DNA of 64,000 nt from Siminovitchia thermophila (lineage in GTDB: Bacteria; Bacillota; Bacilli; Bacillales; Bacillaceae_C), in contig NZ_JAFBFH010000003.1 of assembly GCF_016909185.1 (NCBI RefSeq), positions 1 through 64,000 on the forward strand, written 5' to 3'. Positions 1 through 9,947 of the stretch are shown here, piece by piece (the first letter of the stretch is position 1; each line of letters begins with the position of its first letter). Made by a program: the position numbers and the translations under genes. The notes under the pieces were generated by a model. It was not told the DNA's origin and did not search any database. It saw nothing but the letters and a program-made list of their open reading frames with translations.

Positions 1-597
<597 letters not shown>

Positions 598-1198
598 CCC
601 CCTTGATCCGGAAATGAAAAAGCTATTTCGTGAATCGCGACTTTTACTCTTGATAAATCCTGAAGATACTGTCAGGATTAGGTTTATCGGGTAAACCAGA
701 AACACGATTAGCAGTCTTCAACAATGGGATAAAGTTCATGTCAAACACATAGTAGCACAGACCAAGGTTTGTGCTACTATTTTTAGTAGAGGTTAAACAT
801 TCTTCGGGACTGTTTATGGCCATATTGAAAATTTGACTTGGCAATCTGTTTTTGGTTTACTACTGCGCTTTACAATGGAGGGGCTTGTCTTGAAAAGCAT
901 GTACGTTCCGGTCATTTCCAATTGCTTTTTTTATAAACACCGCAGAACATGATTGCTTCTGTATCATTTAGTACAAGTAAATCATTCTTTCATCGCGGTG
1001 TTCCTTCGTTCGATTTAGTCATTTAAATCATTTGTTTATTGATAATCGTAGTACATTAGAAAGTAGTAAAGTGGGAGTAATATGAAAATGTTAATGCCCG
1101 AAGTAAAAACGCAACTGCCGAGACACTGGCCAAGCTTCCCTTAAACCAAACGCCTCCCCACATTGGTGCATGATTCCGATCATTCCGAACTCAATCCC
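598..1198. other. Intergenic region without a convincing gene
   Basis: Apart from the hairpin at 751-785, I see no supportable gene in these 600 bases. A minus-strand frame at 644-844 has no family resemblance and runs through the hairpin. A 20-codon plus-strand frame starting at 1082 has a ribosome-binding-like GGGAG before it, but nothing else supports it. Confidence 0.5.
751..785 (+). terminator. Candidate rho-independent terminator downstream of the collagen-like gene
   Basis: A perfect 9-bp inverted repeat (751-759 with 770-778) has a 10-base loop and is followed by ATTTTT on the plus strand. It lies about 150 bases after the collagen-like stop codon and is the first terminator-like structure there. 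Confidence 0.55.
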
Positions 1199-2035
1199 CT
1201 ACTGCCCGTTTCCCTTTTCAACCTCATTTTCCGGATAGGAAACCCAGTCGGAATAACTTCCCGCGTACAGCTTGACCTTTTCAAACCCGGCCTCTAATAA
1301 GGCGATTATATTTGGCGTGGCAGAAACACCGGAGCCGCAATACACAATGATGTCATCTTCTTTTTTCAAGTGCGAAAACCGCTTTTTCTGTTCCTCGGGA
1401 CTTTTCCAGCGGCCTCCTTCAAAGCTCTCGGTCCAAACGCAGTTAATGGCACCCGGGATATGGCCCGGGATGCGGTCTAGCGGCTCTTTTATTCCCAAAT
1501 AGCGTTCTTTGGCCCGTGAATCTATCAAAACAGCCGAACGGGAAATCGTCTGCTTTTTAACCTCTTCATAAGAAGCTAACATGGAATGGTCCAATCGTAT
1601 CTCAAACTGGGCGCGTTCAAATTCAGGGATGTCGTCTGTTACAGGCAACCCCGCCGCCTCCCAGGATTTCATGCCCCCGTCAAGAACGAAAACTTGTTCA
1701 TGGCCCGCATATGTCATGAGCCACCAAAAACGAGAAGCAAAACAGCCTTCTCCCCCATCATAAGCAATGACATGCGTATGATTGCCAATGCCGGCTGCTT
1801 CCAATTTTCTTTTGAAAGTTTCCATATCGGGCAAGGGGTGGCGCCCGCCATGGGCTTTTACCTCTCCTGATAAATCGGATCCCAAACCAAAGTAGATGGC
1901 GCCGGGGATATGCTTCATCTCATATATTTTTCGCCCTTTGGATGGATCTCCCAACTGATAGGTGCAATCTACGATTCTGACATTTTTATCTCCAAGCCTA
2001 TCTTTGAGCCATTTGACCGTTTTTATATGTTTCAT
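1199..2035 (-). CDS. Two-domain rhodanese / 3-mercaptopyruvate-type sulfurtransferase
   Basis: The 278-residue product has two rhodanese domains, an inactive N-terminal one (about residues 8-125, with the DGG-x-x-x-W signature) and a catalytic C-terminal one. The catalytic loop is CGSGVSA with the nucleophile near Cys233. Loops of the form CGSGxT/S are typical of 3-mercaptopyruvate sulfurtransferases, whereas thiosulfate enzymes usually have CRxGxR, so mercaptopyruvate or a related thiol is the more likely sulfur donor (inference). The start was set at the ATG at 2035 because GAGGAGG lies eight bases upstream. A longer frame to 2089 would overlap dynA and lacks a ribosome binding site. It begins 14 bases after dynA ends and is probably cotranscribed with it. 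Confidence 0.85.
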   Translation of the reverse strand: MKHIKTVKWLKDRLGDKNVRIVDCTYQLGDPSKGRKIYEMKHIPGAIYFGLGSDLSGEVKAHGGRHPLPDMETFKRKLEAAGIGNHTHVIAYDGGEGCFASRFWWLMTYAGHEQVFVLDGGMKSWEAAGLPVTDDIPEFERAQFEIRLDHSMLASYEEVKKQTISRSAVLIDSRAKERYLGIKEPLDRIPGHIPGAINCVWTESFEGGRWKSPEEQKKRFSHLKKEDDIIVYCGSGVSATPNIIALLEAGFEKVKLYAGSYSDWVSYPENEVEKGNGQ

Positions 2036-2049
2036 GTCTTTCCTCCTCT

Positions 2050-5000
2050 TTATGACAAACTGGCGAGAGCATCGCGCAGGCGAATCCATTCGGACAATTT
2101 CCCCGCGTCTTCAAAGGCGACGAGCCAAGCCTCAAATTGTGCCTCGGCATCCCTTTGTATATGTTTGATGAGAAGGCTGTATTCTTGCTCGAGCAATTGC
2201 TGATAATGCCGGCTCAACTGTGCCAAACCTTCCTGCAAATAGTCGTCTGCAAGTGGCGAAAGGATGGATTCCAAATATTCTTCCATTCGTTTCTTACCGT
2301 TTTGTTCGAAAAAGGATTTTGTGTTCTTGAAATATTTAAAGGCCCCTTCAAGTTGGCGCTTTTCAATCGTTTGAAAAGCAGGCTCAAAATCAATGGATTC
2401 CGCTTTTTCAAACTCGATTGGAGAAAAGGCCAAGTCCTGCTGAATGTCTTTTGCTTCTGTCAACATTTGCTCAAAGCGTTCTTTCAACAACTTTTTCGCA
2501 AACTGTTCGAGACGTAATGAAGTAGCCCTCAATTCCTGGGCAAAGTCAAATCCGGCTGCTTGTAAATATTCATCCAACGCTTTATGGAGTGAATCGCGCT
2601 GTTGCAAGCTTGCGGGGTTAAAAGCTTCCTTAAAGAAATCCGGCAGCCTGAAAAATACCCTCTGTTTCACATAGTGGACTAATTCCTGCGCTTCCTGATG
2701 CAGCCTGTCAGGCATGGAGCCCGGTTGAGCAGAGCTGAGCCATTGATTTAATTGATCTCTCGCTTCTAGCAGTGCTCGTTTTCTTTCCCCTTTTATATGT
2801 TCATCCTCGCTAGCAGCCGCAATAATTTGGTCGAGCAGCGTTCTTGCCCGTTCAAATTCCGCTTCGACTGATTGCACCGCCATTTGCGTCAAGTCGGAAT
2901 CAAGAAATTGCCGAAACACATCCTGGAACTCACCAATACCAGACTGTTCTCTCGTTTCTTGCTGCAGGGCCTGCTTGCTTGACAAGCCAAAAATTCTCGG
3001 GAAACGGATGCCGTATTCGGTAAGCTGGCTTTTGACGTACCGTAATACATCATCCACCTCACCCTTGGAAGATGCCAGATCAATAGCATTTACGATAAAA
3101 AACATCTTATCCAGTTCAAAAGCGTCCTTCACTCTTCCCAATTGGATCAGAAACTCCCTGTCGGCCTTTGAAAATGCATGATTGTAATACGTGACGAATA
3201 AAATCGCGTCCGAGTTTTTAATATATTCGAAAGCAACTCCCGTATGCCTTGCATTGATTGAATCGGCTCCAGGAGTGTCTACAAGTGTCACTCCCTTGCG
3301 TGTAAACGGACAGTCATAGTATAAATCGATTGATTCGACGAAGCATGATTTTGATTCCACTGCCACAAACTGTTGGAAGTCTTTTAAATCAGTTTGAATA
3401 TCATGTCCCAATTCGCCCTTAAATACCTCATACCCGGTCATAAAAGCGGAAAGGAAAGATAAATGCACTTTTTCATTTCCATCATTCCGGTCGGCTTGTT
3501 TGGCCAACACTGTGGGGATAAGTGAATGGGCTTCATCCAATGTATGGGCTGTATGGCCAAACAGTTGCAATGACTGGCTTACGTCGGCAAGCATGTTTTC
3601 CGCCGTTTTGAACCGGACAACGGCTGTGCCGTGCTCATGCTTGTTATCGGGCGGACAAATTCTGTTGATGGCCGCCGTTGTCGGGTTCGGTGATACCGGA
3701 AGGACAGTTTCTCCAAGCAAGGCGTTGGCAAAAGATGATTTTCCGGCACTAAAAGCGCCAAATAAAGCAATTGTAAACCGGCTGTTTTTTAATCTGTTCA
3801 CTTTTTGCCGCAACTGCTCTGTGATACGGTGAAATTGCTTTTCTTTAGCTAAAAGCAAGGCGGCTTGTTCCATTTTGGCCAACGTTTCATCGACAGGGAC
3901 TGTTAGAGTGGCTGTTGTTTCATGCCCGCCCACAATCTCTTCTTTATGTTCTTGTTCATTCTCTAGCATATGTCGGCTTTCATCAAATACTTCCACCTGT
4001 TGCTCCAATGACTTCCATTCCGAAATCATTTCTGTTAACCGTTCTTCCTCGGTTCCGGTAGGTTCGGTGATGATGTCCGCTTTTTCATCAAACTCCTTTT
4101 CTATTTCTGCCGCTTTGCCCAGGGCGTCCGTCATTTCTTTTACTTGCTTCAGCTCTTGGCGAAGCGAGCTCATTTCTTTTTCGGCCCTCTTCTCCATTTC
4201 TTCTGTGACTAGTTGTTTCAACTCTTCGGATTGGCTGACTGCTATTCTTTTGATGCGAGTAGCAATCTCTTCACAATAATTCAGTACATATTCTCCCGTT
4301 ACACGGGCTCCTTTTTTGATTGTTTCAATGAACAGCCGGTCGTCTATGTCCATTTTTAAACTTTGGGCCGCAGATTCAAGTTCGGAGTTGAATACTTGCG
4401 CCTCAGACAGCTTTTTGGCGAACAGCTCGCGCATATGCCACTCCATTTCTGTTTCAACCTGCTTTTTTACCTGCTCGGAAAAAGTGCGCAATCGCTGTTC
4501 TCTTTCGGTTTCCGTTTTTGCTTTGCTTCGAAAGAAACCGACTTTAAAATCGGGCTGGTATGCCTCCAAAAACTTTTCCGCCGCTTCCCTCGTTTCGTAT
4601 GGCATTAAGTAGGCGTTTTTCAATAAACGCTCCCGTTCCTGATCCAATTCACTAGCCCATCGGCTTCCTCTTTCGGACAATTCCTCCAATTGACTTTCAA
4701 GGTGTTCCTCTTTTTGAAAAGCCTCAGCGATACGTTCCTCCGAATATTGGGAAAGCACATTGTCATATGGTTCAATTGCCAAGGACTTTTGTTCCTGTAG
4801 CCAATTTTTGTGTTCTTCCATCAATTGACTGTGGGCTGTTTGAATTGTTTCTTCCATCCATTGTTTATGGTCGAGCATCGCATGTTGAATAATCGTTTTT
4901 ACTTCAAGAAATTCGTTGTGTTCATGATGGGGATCTTTCAAAGTAGTAAAAAACATTTTTTCAGGATGGACATCCCAGGATGCAAATGCATGCTGCACCG

Positions 5001-5661
5001 ACTGCTTATAATCGTCGAAAGACAGTTCGCTGTCATTATGTTTATCAATTTGGTTAATGATTAAATACAGCCTTACCCCATGCTTTAACAAATTTTTTGT
5101 ATAAATAAAGTTTAATTCCGACTGCACATGATTGTAGTCCATCACATAAAAAACAAGATCGGCCAAATGAAGTGCCGATTCGGTTGACAGCCGATGAGCG
5201 TCGTCTGTGGAGTCCACCCCCGGCGTGTCCATTATCGTAATTCCCTCCGGGATTTTACTCGTGGTTTTGCCAATCTCAATTTCAAGCGCATCACCATTTT
5301 TGCAAAATTGCTTTACTGTTTCAAAGCTGTATGGCGCATGAAATACGAGCGGCTTCTTATTTTGATAATACACTTTGGCAAATTCTTGCTCGGACGCAAA
5401 AACTTTTACGAGGTTTGCACTCGTGGGAATGGGGCTTGAAGGAAGAATGTCCTCCCCAATCAAGGCATTCACCATCGTTGATTTGCCGGCAGAGAAATGG
5501 CCGCTGAAAGCTGCGATAAAATCATTGGAATAGATTTTTTTTAGTAATTTTTTGGCTTTGTCGACACGTTCCCCGTCACCGTTTTGCTCAAACCTTTCAA
5601 TGAAAGTTAATGATTTTTCAAGCAGGGAAACTCTTGCGTCTTTTTCCAGTACTTTTAGCAT
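2050..5661 (-). CDS. dynA: Double dynamin-like GTPase DynA
   Basis: This 1203-residue protein contains two complete dynamin-like GTPase modules in tandem, as in B. subtilis DynA (YpbR). The first P-loop is GHFSAGKST at residues 54-62 with switch DTPGVDST near 145. The second is GAFSAGKSS near 635 with DTPGADSI near 795. Long charged coiled-coil stretches follow each GTPase and probably form the stalk and membrane-binding paddles. The B. subtilis protein tethers and fuses membranes and protects against membrane damage such as antibiotics and phage; the same role is inferred here. A ribosome binding site (AAGGGG) lies upstream of the ATG. The gene sits downstream of bpsA-bpsB, as in B. subtilis, and upstream of a sulfurtransferase. 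Confidence 0.93.
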   Translation of the reverse strand: MLKVLEKDARVSLLEKSLTFIERFEQNGDGERVDKAKKLLKKIYSNDFIAAFSGHFSAGKSTMVNALIGEDILPSSPIPTSANLVKVFASEQEFAKVYYQNKKPLVFHAPYSFETVKQFCKNGDALEIEIGKTTSKIPEGITIMDTPGVDSTDDAHRLSTESALHLADLVFYVMDYNHVQSELNFIYTKNLLKHGVRLYLIINQIDKHNDSELSFDDYKQSVQHAFASWDVHPEKMFFTTLKDPHHEHNEFLEVKTIIQHAMLDHKQWMEETIQTAHSQLMEEHKNWLQEQKSLAIEPYDNVLSQYSEERIAEAFQKEEHLESQLEELSERGSRWASELDQERERLLKNAYLMPYETREAAEKFLEAYQPDFKVGFFRSKAKTETEREQRLRTFSEQVKKQVETEMEWHMRELFAKKLSEAQVFNSELESAAQSLKMDIDDRLFIETIKKGARVTGEYVLNYCEEIATRIKRIAVSQSEELKQLVTEEMEKRAEKEMSSLRQELKQVKEMTDALGKAAEIEKEFDEKADIITEPTGTEEERLTEMISEWKSLEQQVEVFDESRHMLENEQEHKEEIVGGHETTATLTVPVDETLAKMEQAALLLAKEKQFHRITEQLRQKVNRLKNSRFTIALFGAFSAGKSSFANALLGETVLPVSPNPTTAAINRICPPDNKHEHGTAVVRFKTAENMLADVSQSLQLFGHTAHTLDEAHSLIPTVLAKQADRNDGNEKVHLSFLSAFMTGYEVFKGELGHDIQTDLKDFQQFVAVESKSCFVESIDLYYDCPFTRKGVTLVDTPGADSINARHTGVAFEYIKNSDAILFVTYYNHAFSKADREFLIQLGRVKDAFELDKMFFIVNAIDLASSKGEVDDVLRYVKSQLTEYGIRFPRIFGLSSKQALQQETREQSGIGEFQDVFRQFLDSDLTQMAVQSVEAEFERARTLLDQIIAAASEDEHIKGERKRALLEARDQLNQWLSSAQPGSMPDRLHQEAQELVHYVKQRVFFRLPDFFKEAFNPASLQQRDSLHKALDEYLQAAGFDFAQELRATSLRLEQFAKKLLKERFEQMLTEAKDIQQDLAFSPIEFEKAESIDFEPAFQTIEKRQLEGAFKYFKNTKSFFEQNGKKRMEEYLESILSPLADDYLQEGLAQLSRHYQQLLEQEYSLLIKHIQRDAEAQFEAWLVAFEDAGKLSEWIRLRDALASLS

Positions 5662-5743
5662 CCTTTTGATTAACCCCTTAATGTTACTTTTCTTTTTTCT
5701 ACTCCATTTTACCTAATTTTTCGCTTTTTTCCCATAGTAATCG

Positions 5744-6265
5744 TCAGAAATAAGTGTCGTAATCTGTATTTTCCTTAAGGGCTCTTTCTTCCAATGGAAT
5801 TCTTACCATTAGAATGATCTGGTTTAAAATAAAAAAGACACATGCCGTTACGTAAGCTTGAAATAATAAAGGAATCACCAATAATTCAATTGTTACAATG
5901 AAATAATTTGGATGCTTCATATATTTAAAAGGACCCTTTTTCACCACTTCTGCGCCTGGAAGGACGATGATTTTGGTATTCCAATATTTGCCCAGGCTGG
6001 AAATGACCCACACTCGTCCGATTTGAACAATGATAAAAAAGATCAGCAAGAGAGGCCAATAAGGATGCAAAGATCGGTTCATGATAAAAATTTCTACTAT
6101 TAAAGAGATGAAAAATCCCACATGGATCAAAACCATAAATCTGTAATGATTCTGGCCATACTCCTTGGCACCCTGTTCTTTCATCCAGCGTTCGTTGCTG
6201 TTGGCAATGAACAATTCCACCACCCGTTGAAAAATCAAAAAAGCCAAAAATATGATAAACACCAT
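5744..6265 (-). CDS. bpsB: Alkylpyrone O-methyltransferase BpsB (isoprenylcysteine methyltransferase family)
   Basis: This is an integral membrane protein of about 173 residues with four or five hydrophobic helices. It carries the family core GPFKYMKHPNYF followed by an acidic E-R pair near the C terminus (PLEERA). Members of this family in Bacillus (YpbQ/BpsB) methylate alkylpyrones made by the neighbouring type III polyketide synthase. Its start overlaps the bpsA stop codon: the ATG pair at 6268/6265 sits behind AGGTGG, and I chose 6265 by similarity to the short N terminus of BpsB. A GTG at 6274 is possible. Translational coupling with bpsA is likely. Confidence 0.88.
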   Translation of the reverse strand: MVFIIFLAFLIFQRVVELFIANSNERWMKEQGAKEYGQNHYRFMVLIHVGFFISLIVEIFIMNRSLHPYWPLLLIFFIIVQIGRVWVISSLGKYWNTKIIVLPGAEVVKKGPFKYMKHPNYFIVTIELLVIPLLFQAYVTACVFFILNQIILMVRIPLEERALKENTDYDTYF

Positions 6266-7338
6266 CATTGCCACCTGACCAAAAGCATTTCCGAACTAAA
6301 CCCGGGGCCAAGCGCCGTAATCAGGCCATATTCACCATCACCGATTTGTTTTTCTAAAAAACGCTTAAGGACAAATAAAACAGTTACAGAGGACATGTTC
6401 CCAAAATTCATCAGTATTTCAAGGGAATCAACTGTTTTATCCGGAGGGAGGCCAAGCGATTTTTCATAGGCGGAAATCACTTTTTTTCCTCCGGGGTGGG
6501 CAATAAAGTGATCGATATCTTCGATATGAAGCCCATGATGTTCCAAGAACCCTGTTGCGTTTGGCTTTAGCCATTTTTCAATCAGGGAGGGAATGCTTCT
6601 TGAAAAAACGACATACAATCCGTTATCTTTGATATTCCATCCCATTACATCCAATGAGTTTTCCAGCAATGTGGACTGCGTCCCCACAATGTGCGGGACG
6701 TGTTGTTGGACACTTTTCAATGATACATGATCACCGGCAACGAGAACAGCTGCAGCTCCGTCTGAAAACAGAGAAGTGCCGATCAAATTGCTCTTGGAAA
6801 CGTCATCTTTTTGAAAAGTTAAGCTGCATAATTCTACTGCAATGACGAGGACTTTTTCATTGGGGAATGCCCGGCAATACTCAAAAGCCCTGGAAAGTCC
6901 TGCGGCACCTCCCGCGCATCCAAGGCCCCAAATCGGAATTCTTTTCATATTCCGGGAAAATGGCAATTCATTCATCAACCTGGCATCCAGGCTTGGGGTC
7001 GCCAGCCCCGAGGTGCACACCATAAACATAGCGCTGATTTCCTCGTGACCTATATGTACGTCATCCAGGCAGTCGTTGACAGCCTGCTTGCACAAGGGAA
7101 GGGCGCACTCCAAAAAAGCATCATTTTTTTCAGAAAAGGAATGGTCCTCATCGTACCATTCCAGATTTTTTGCGATATGTCTCTTTTTAATGTGGCCGTT
7201 ATGAAAAACCGAAAGTAATCGTTCCACATCTTTAAAAGAATGGGAAAATAATTGCCTGGCAAACTCTACAGCTTGATCTTGTGAAACAATATGTTCAGGA
7301 ACTCCTGTTCCAACTGATAGGATCTGCGGCAACTTCAT
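6265..7338 (-). CDS. bpsA: Type III polyketide synthase BpsA (chalcone synthase family)
   Basis: The 357-residue protein has the full chalcone synthase fold with the catalytic triad Cys141 (GLGCAGG), His281 (FIAHPGG) and Asn314 (NFGNMSS). In B. subtilis this enzyme extends long-chain fatty acyl-CoA with malonyl-CoA to give triketide alkylpyrones, which BpsB then methylates. A strong ribosome binding site (AAAGGGG) precedes the ATG at 7338. A copy of the window's dispersed structured repeat lies just upstream, between this gene and the EPSP synthase gene. Function by family is well supported; the physiological role of the alkylpyrones is not settled by the sequence. Confidence 0.93.
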   Translation of the reverse strand: MKLPQILSVGTGVPEHIVSQDQAVEFARQLFSHSFKDVERLLSVFHNGHIKKRHIAKNLEWYDEDHSFSEKNDAFLECALPLCKQAVNDCLDDVHIGHEEISAMFMVCTSGLATPSLDARLMNELPFSRNMKRIPIWGLGCAGGAAGLSRAFEYCRAFPNEKVLVIAVELCSLTFQKDDVSKSNLIGTSLFSDGAAAVLVAGDHVSLKSVQQHVPHIVGTQSTLLENSLDVMGWNIKDNGLYVVFSRSIPSLIEKWLKPNATGFLEHHGLHIEDIDHFIAHPGGKKVISAYEKSLGLPPDKTVDSLEILMNFGNMSSVTVLFVLKRFLEKQIGDGEYGLITALGPGFSSEMLLVRWQ

Positions 7339-7360
7339 ATCCCCTTTCCCGCTTTTCTTT

Positions 7361-7511
7361 ATCCCGCATGTAAGGTGCCGTAATACTCCTATTTCAAGAC
7401 CTGAGTTGTTACAAAAGGTCTAAGTGGGAGAAAACGGCACCTAAATGCCCGATTCGTTCAACTAACATTCAGTAGGAGATGGAAGAAAACTCATACTGAA
7501 TGAAGTTTCAC
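7361..7511 (-). repeat. Dispersed structured repeat, copy A
   Basis: This is one of four related elements of about 148 bp (others at 14125-14270, 38023-38168 and 44627-44773). It is read on the minus strand from the GTGAAAC end. It contains a long hairpin formed by the complementary arms AGGTGCCGT and ACGGCACCT, with an inner arm AAGTGGGAG, and a second degenerate hairpin built on ATTCAGTA. It ends two bases before the aroA stop codon, so it forms the immediate 3' untranslated region of that operon. Confidence 0.85.
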
Positions 7512-7512
7512 T

Positions 7513-8811
7513 TTATGTGTTTGCGTGTTTTAATTGCTTCAACTGTTCAAAAAATCGAGGAAAAGAAATGCCGATCGCCTCGTTATTTTCTATGACTGTT
7601 TCACCTTTGGCGAGACAAGAGGCAATGGCGAGCATCATGCCAATTCGATGATCCCCGTGGCTGTTAACGGTTGCCGGCCGAAGTTTGGATGGACCATAAA
7701 TTTTCATTCCATCATCTGTCGCCTCAATCTGCGCGCCCATTTTGGACAGTTCTTTTACAACCGTATCGATCCGGTTCGTTTCTTTTACTTTCAGCTCAGC
7801 CGCATCTTTAATGATCGTGACACCATCCGCTTGGGTTGCCGCCAAGGCAATAATGGGGATTTCATCAATTAATCTAGGAATGACGTCTCCGCCGATTTCA
7901 ATTCCTTTTAAGGAAGAAGTTTTCACGGTAATATCGGCTACAGGTTCAATTGAATGGTCGTCTTTTCCTTCCACTAATATATCTGCGCCCATTTCTTTCA
8001 ATACTTCTATTATGCCGGTTCTCGTTGGGTTTATTCCCACATTTTGAATCGTCAATTCACTGTTTGGAACAATAAGCCCCGCAACGAGGAAAAATGCCGC
8101 GGAAGAAACATCTCCCGGCACATGGATGGTCGTTCCTCTTAAGGATTGGTTTCCCTTTATTGTTTTTTTCAAACCATCTTCTTCCACATTACAGCCGAAT
8201 AAACGCAGCATTCTCTCCGTATGGTCTCTTGACATTTGCGGTTCAGTAACGGATGTCACCCCATCAGCACGCAGCCCTGCCAACAAAACCGCCGATTTTA
8301 CTTGTGCGCTTGCTACAGGTGAAACATAATCTATCCCGGTTAATGTGCCGCCGCGAATGCTGAGCGGTGTAAAGCGCCCATTTTCCCTGCCGTCTATTTT
8401 CGCTCCCATTTGCAAGAGTGGCTGCACCACCCTGTCCATCGGTCTTTTGGCAATGGATCCATCCCCGATGACGCATGCATGGAAGGGGGCATTCGCCAAA
8501 ATCCCCAAGAGCAAACGGATTGTTGTCCCGGAGTTTCGCACGTCCAATATCTCTTTCGGTTCCTGTAAGCCGTCAATTCCCTTCCCTCTAATTTCAACAT
8601 AATCTCCATCTCTTTCGATTTGAACGCCCATTTTTTGAAAGCAATCAATCGTCCGGAGACAATCATCTCCGGTTAAAAGCCCATGTATGCTGGTCGTTCC
8701 CTCCGCAATCGAACCAAACATGACCGCCCGGTGGGAAATGGATTTGTCTCCCGGAACGCTGAAAGTGCCCCTTAGCCGTATCCCTTCTTCTGTCTTCAAC
8801 CGCATACTCAT
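7513..8811 (-). CDS. aroA: 3-phosphoshikimate 1-carboxyvinyltransferase (EPSP synthase)
   Basis: The 432-residue enzyme joins phosphoenolpyruvate to shikimate-3-phosphate, the sixth shikimate pathway step. It shows the family signatures PGDKSISHR near residues 20-28, NSGTTIRL near 90, and [10 protein letters not shown] near the C terminus. It corresponds to the gene called aroE in B. subtilis. The frame is open further upstream into tyrA, but the only good ribosome binding site (AAAGGGGG) precedes the ATG pair at 8814/8811; I chose 8811 for spacing. It is the last gene of the aroC-hisC-tyrA-aroA cluster, starting about 12 bases after the tyrA stop. The GDKS region should be read as a possible class II type by comparison, which I could not run. 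Confidence 0.95.
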   Translation of the reverse strand: MSMRLKTEEGIRLRGTFSVPGDKSISHRAVMFGSIAEGTTSIHGLLTGDDCLRTIDCFQKMGVQIERDGDYVEIRGKGIDGLQEPKEILDVRNSGTTIRLLLGILANAPFHACVIGDGSIAKRPMDRVVQPLLQMGAKIDGRENGRFTPLSIRGGTLTGIDYVSPVASAQVKSAVLLAGLRADGVTSVTEPQMSRDHTERMLRLFGCNVEEDGLKKTIKGNQSLRGTTIHVPGDVSSAAFFLVAGLIVPNSELTIQNVGINPTRTGIIEVLKEMGADILVEGKDDHSIEPVADITVKTSSLKGIEIGGDVIPRLIDEIPIIALAATQADGVTIIKDAAELKVKETNRIDTVVKELSKMGAQIEATDDGMKIYGPSKLRPATVNSHGDHRIGMMLAIASCLAKGETVIENNEAIGISFPRFFEQLKQLKHANT

Positions 8812-8825
8812 CATGCATCCCCCTT

Positions 8826-9926
8826 TTACATGTTCAAATATGTCTCGAAACCATCTCTTTCTAAGCACGCTTTGGCCCGATGCCTGTCTTCATCCGTTTG
8901 AAAGCTTAAACGAAGAACACCGAACACGTCTTCCCTTGCTTCAATAATGCGGATGTTTGTCAAGCTGATCTGCTCTTTCGCCAAAATAGTCGTTACATGG
9001 GAGATGACACCCGGCTTATCCAGCACATCCACAAATAAATCGTAAAACGCATCAATGGCTCCTTTTGCACGAACAGGGAGCGAATCGCGAAATTTCTTCG
9101 CTCCGGAAAAATAATGATAAATCTGTTCCCTATCCCCTTTTTTAACGAGTGATTTAACGAAGTCCATTTCATCGATCCATTCATCCAACAAGGCAATTAA
9201 ACTCGATTTATTTTGTATAATGATGTCCCGCCACATTTCCGGACTGCTGGAGGCGATTCTGGTAATATCTCGGAAACCGCCTGCTGCCAGCCAGCGGACA
9301 CGATCATTGGTTTGGGCGTGGCTCTCCACTTGCCGGACAAGACTTGAAGCAATCAGATGGGGCAAATGGCTGACGACTCCTGTTACCTGATCATGCTCTT
9401 TTGGATCCATCACAACAAAATGAGCTTTCGTTCCTTTCAACCAAGATTTTAACTCTGCAATTTTGTTTTCTTCAGTTTGGGAAGAAGGGGTTAACACATA
9501 AAAAGCATTTTCAAACAAGTGACCCCTTGCGCTTCCCGCACCTGTCTTATGGGATCCGGCCATCGGGTGGCCGCCGATAAAAGTGACCCCTTTTTCGCTA
9601 AGGATTTCAGCCTTTTCCATAATTTTTTCCTTCGTGCTGCCAACATCCGTCACAATCGCGCCTTGCTTTAAAGGCAACTCCGAAAGCCGCCCGATCATAT
9701 GTCCCACTTCCTCAACCGGGCAAGCCAATATGATTAAATCACTTAAAACGGCTTCTTTCTCAAGCGATGACGCAATTTCATCAATGATGTGCATTTTTGC
9801 GGCCAGTTTGCAATTTTCTTCGTTCAAATCAAACCCCACAATATGGGCTTGATGTTCTTTTTTGATGGCAAGAGCTATCGAACCGCCAATAAGCCCTACA
9901 CCTGCAATTAATACGCGTCTATCCAA
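8826..9926 (-). CDS. tyrA: Prephenate dehydrogenase with C-terminal ACT domain
   Basis: The 366-residue protein begins with the NAD-binding GVGLIGGS loop (residues 9-16), has the catalytic histidine region SHLPHLIA in the middle, and ends in an ACT domain (about 290-366) that normally binds tyrosine or another aromatic amino acid for feedback control. It oxidatively decarboxylates prephenate to 4-hydroxyphenylpyruvate, committing flux to tyrosine. The start is a TTG at 9926 preceded by GAGGG at suitable spacing. It lies 21 bases downstream of hisC, which can transaminate the product, so the two genes together finish tyrosine synthesis. Confidence 0.95.
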   Translation of the reverse strand: MDRRVLIAGVGLIGGSIALAIKKEHQAHIVGFDLNEENCKLAAKMHIIDEIASSLEKEAVLSDLIILACPVEEVGHMIGRLSELPLKQGAIVTDVGSTKEKIMEKAEILSEKGVTFIGGHPMAGSHKTGAGSARGHLFENAFYVLTPSSQTEENKIAELKSWLKGTKAHFVVMDPKEHDQVTGVVSHLPHLIASSLVRQVESHAQTNDRVRWLAAGGFRDITRIASSSPEMWRDIIIQNKSSLIALLDEWIDEMDFVKSLVKKGDREQIYHYFSGAKKFRDSLPVRAKGAIDAFYDLFVDVLDKPGVISHVTTILAKEQISLTNIRIIEAREDVFGVLRLSFQTDEDRHRAKACLERDGFETYLNM

Positions 9927-9947
9927 AAGATGTCCCTCTCTATCTGT

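Noticed and set aside
644-844. Minus-strand 66-codon frame downstream of the collagen-like gene
   Set aside because: It crosses the hairpin at 751-785, has no ribosome binding site and resembles no family I know.
1082-1144. 20-codon plus-strand frame with GGGAG upstream
   Set aside because: Too short and without any other support.
6122-6469. Plus-strand 115-codon frame across bpsA/bpsB
   Set aside because: It is antisense to two well-supported genes with catalytic motifs.
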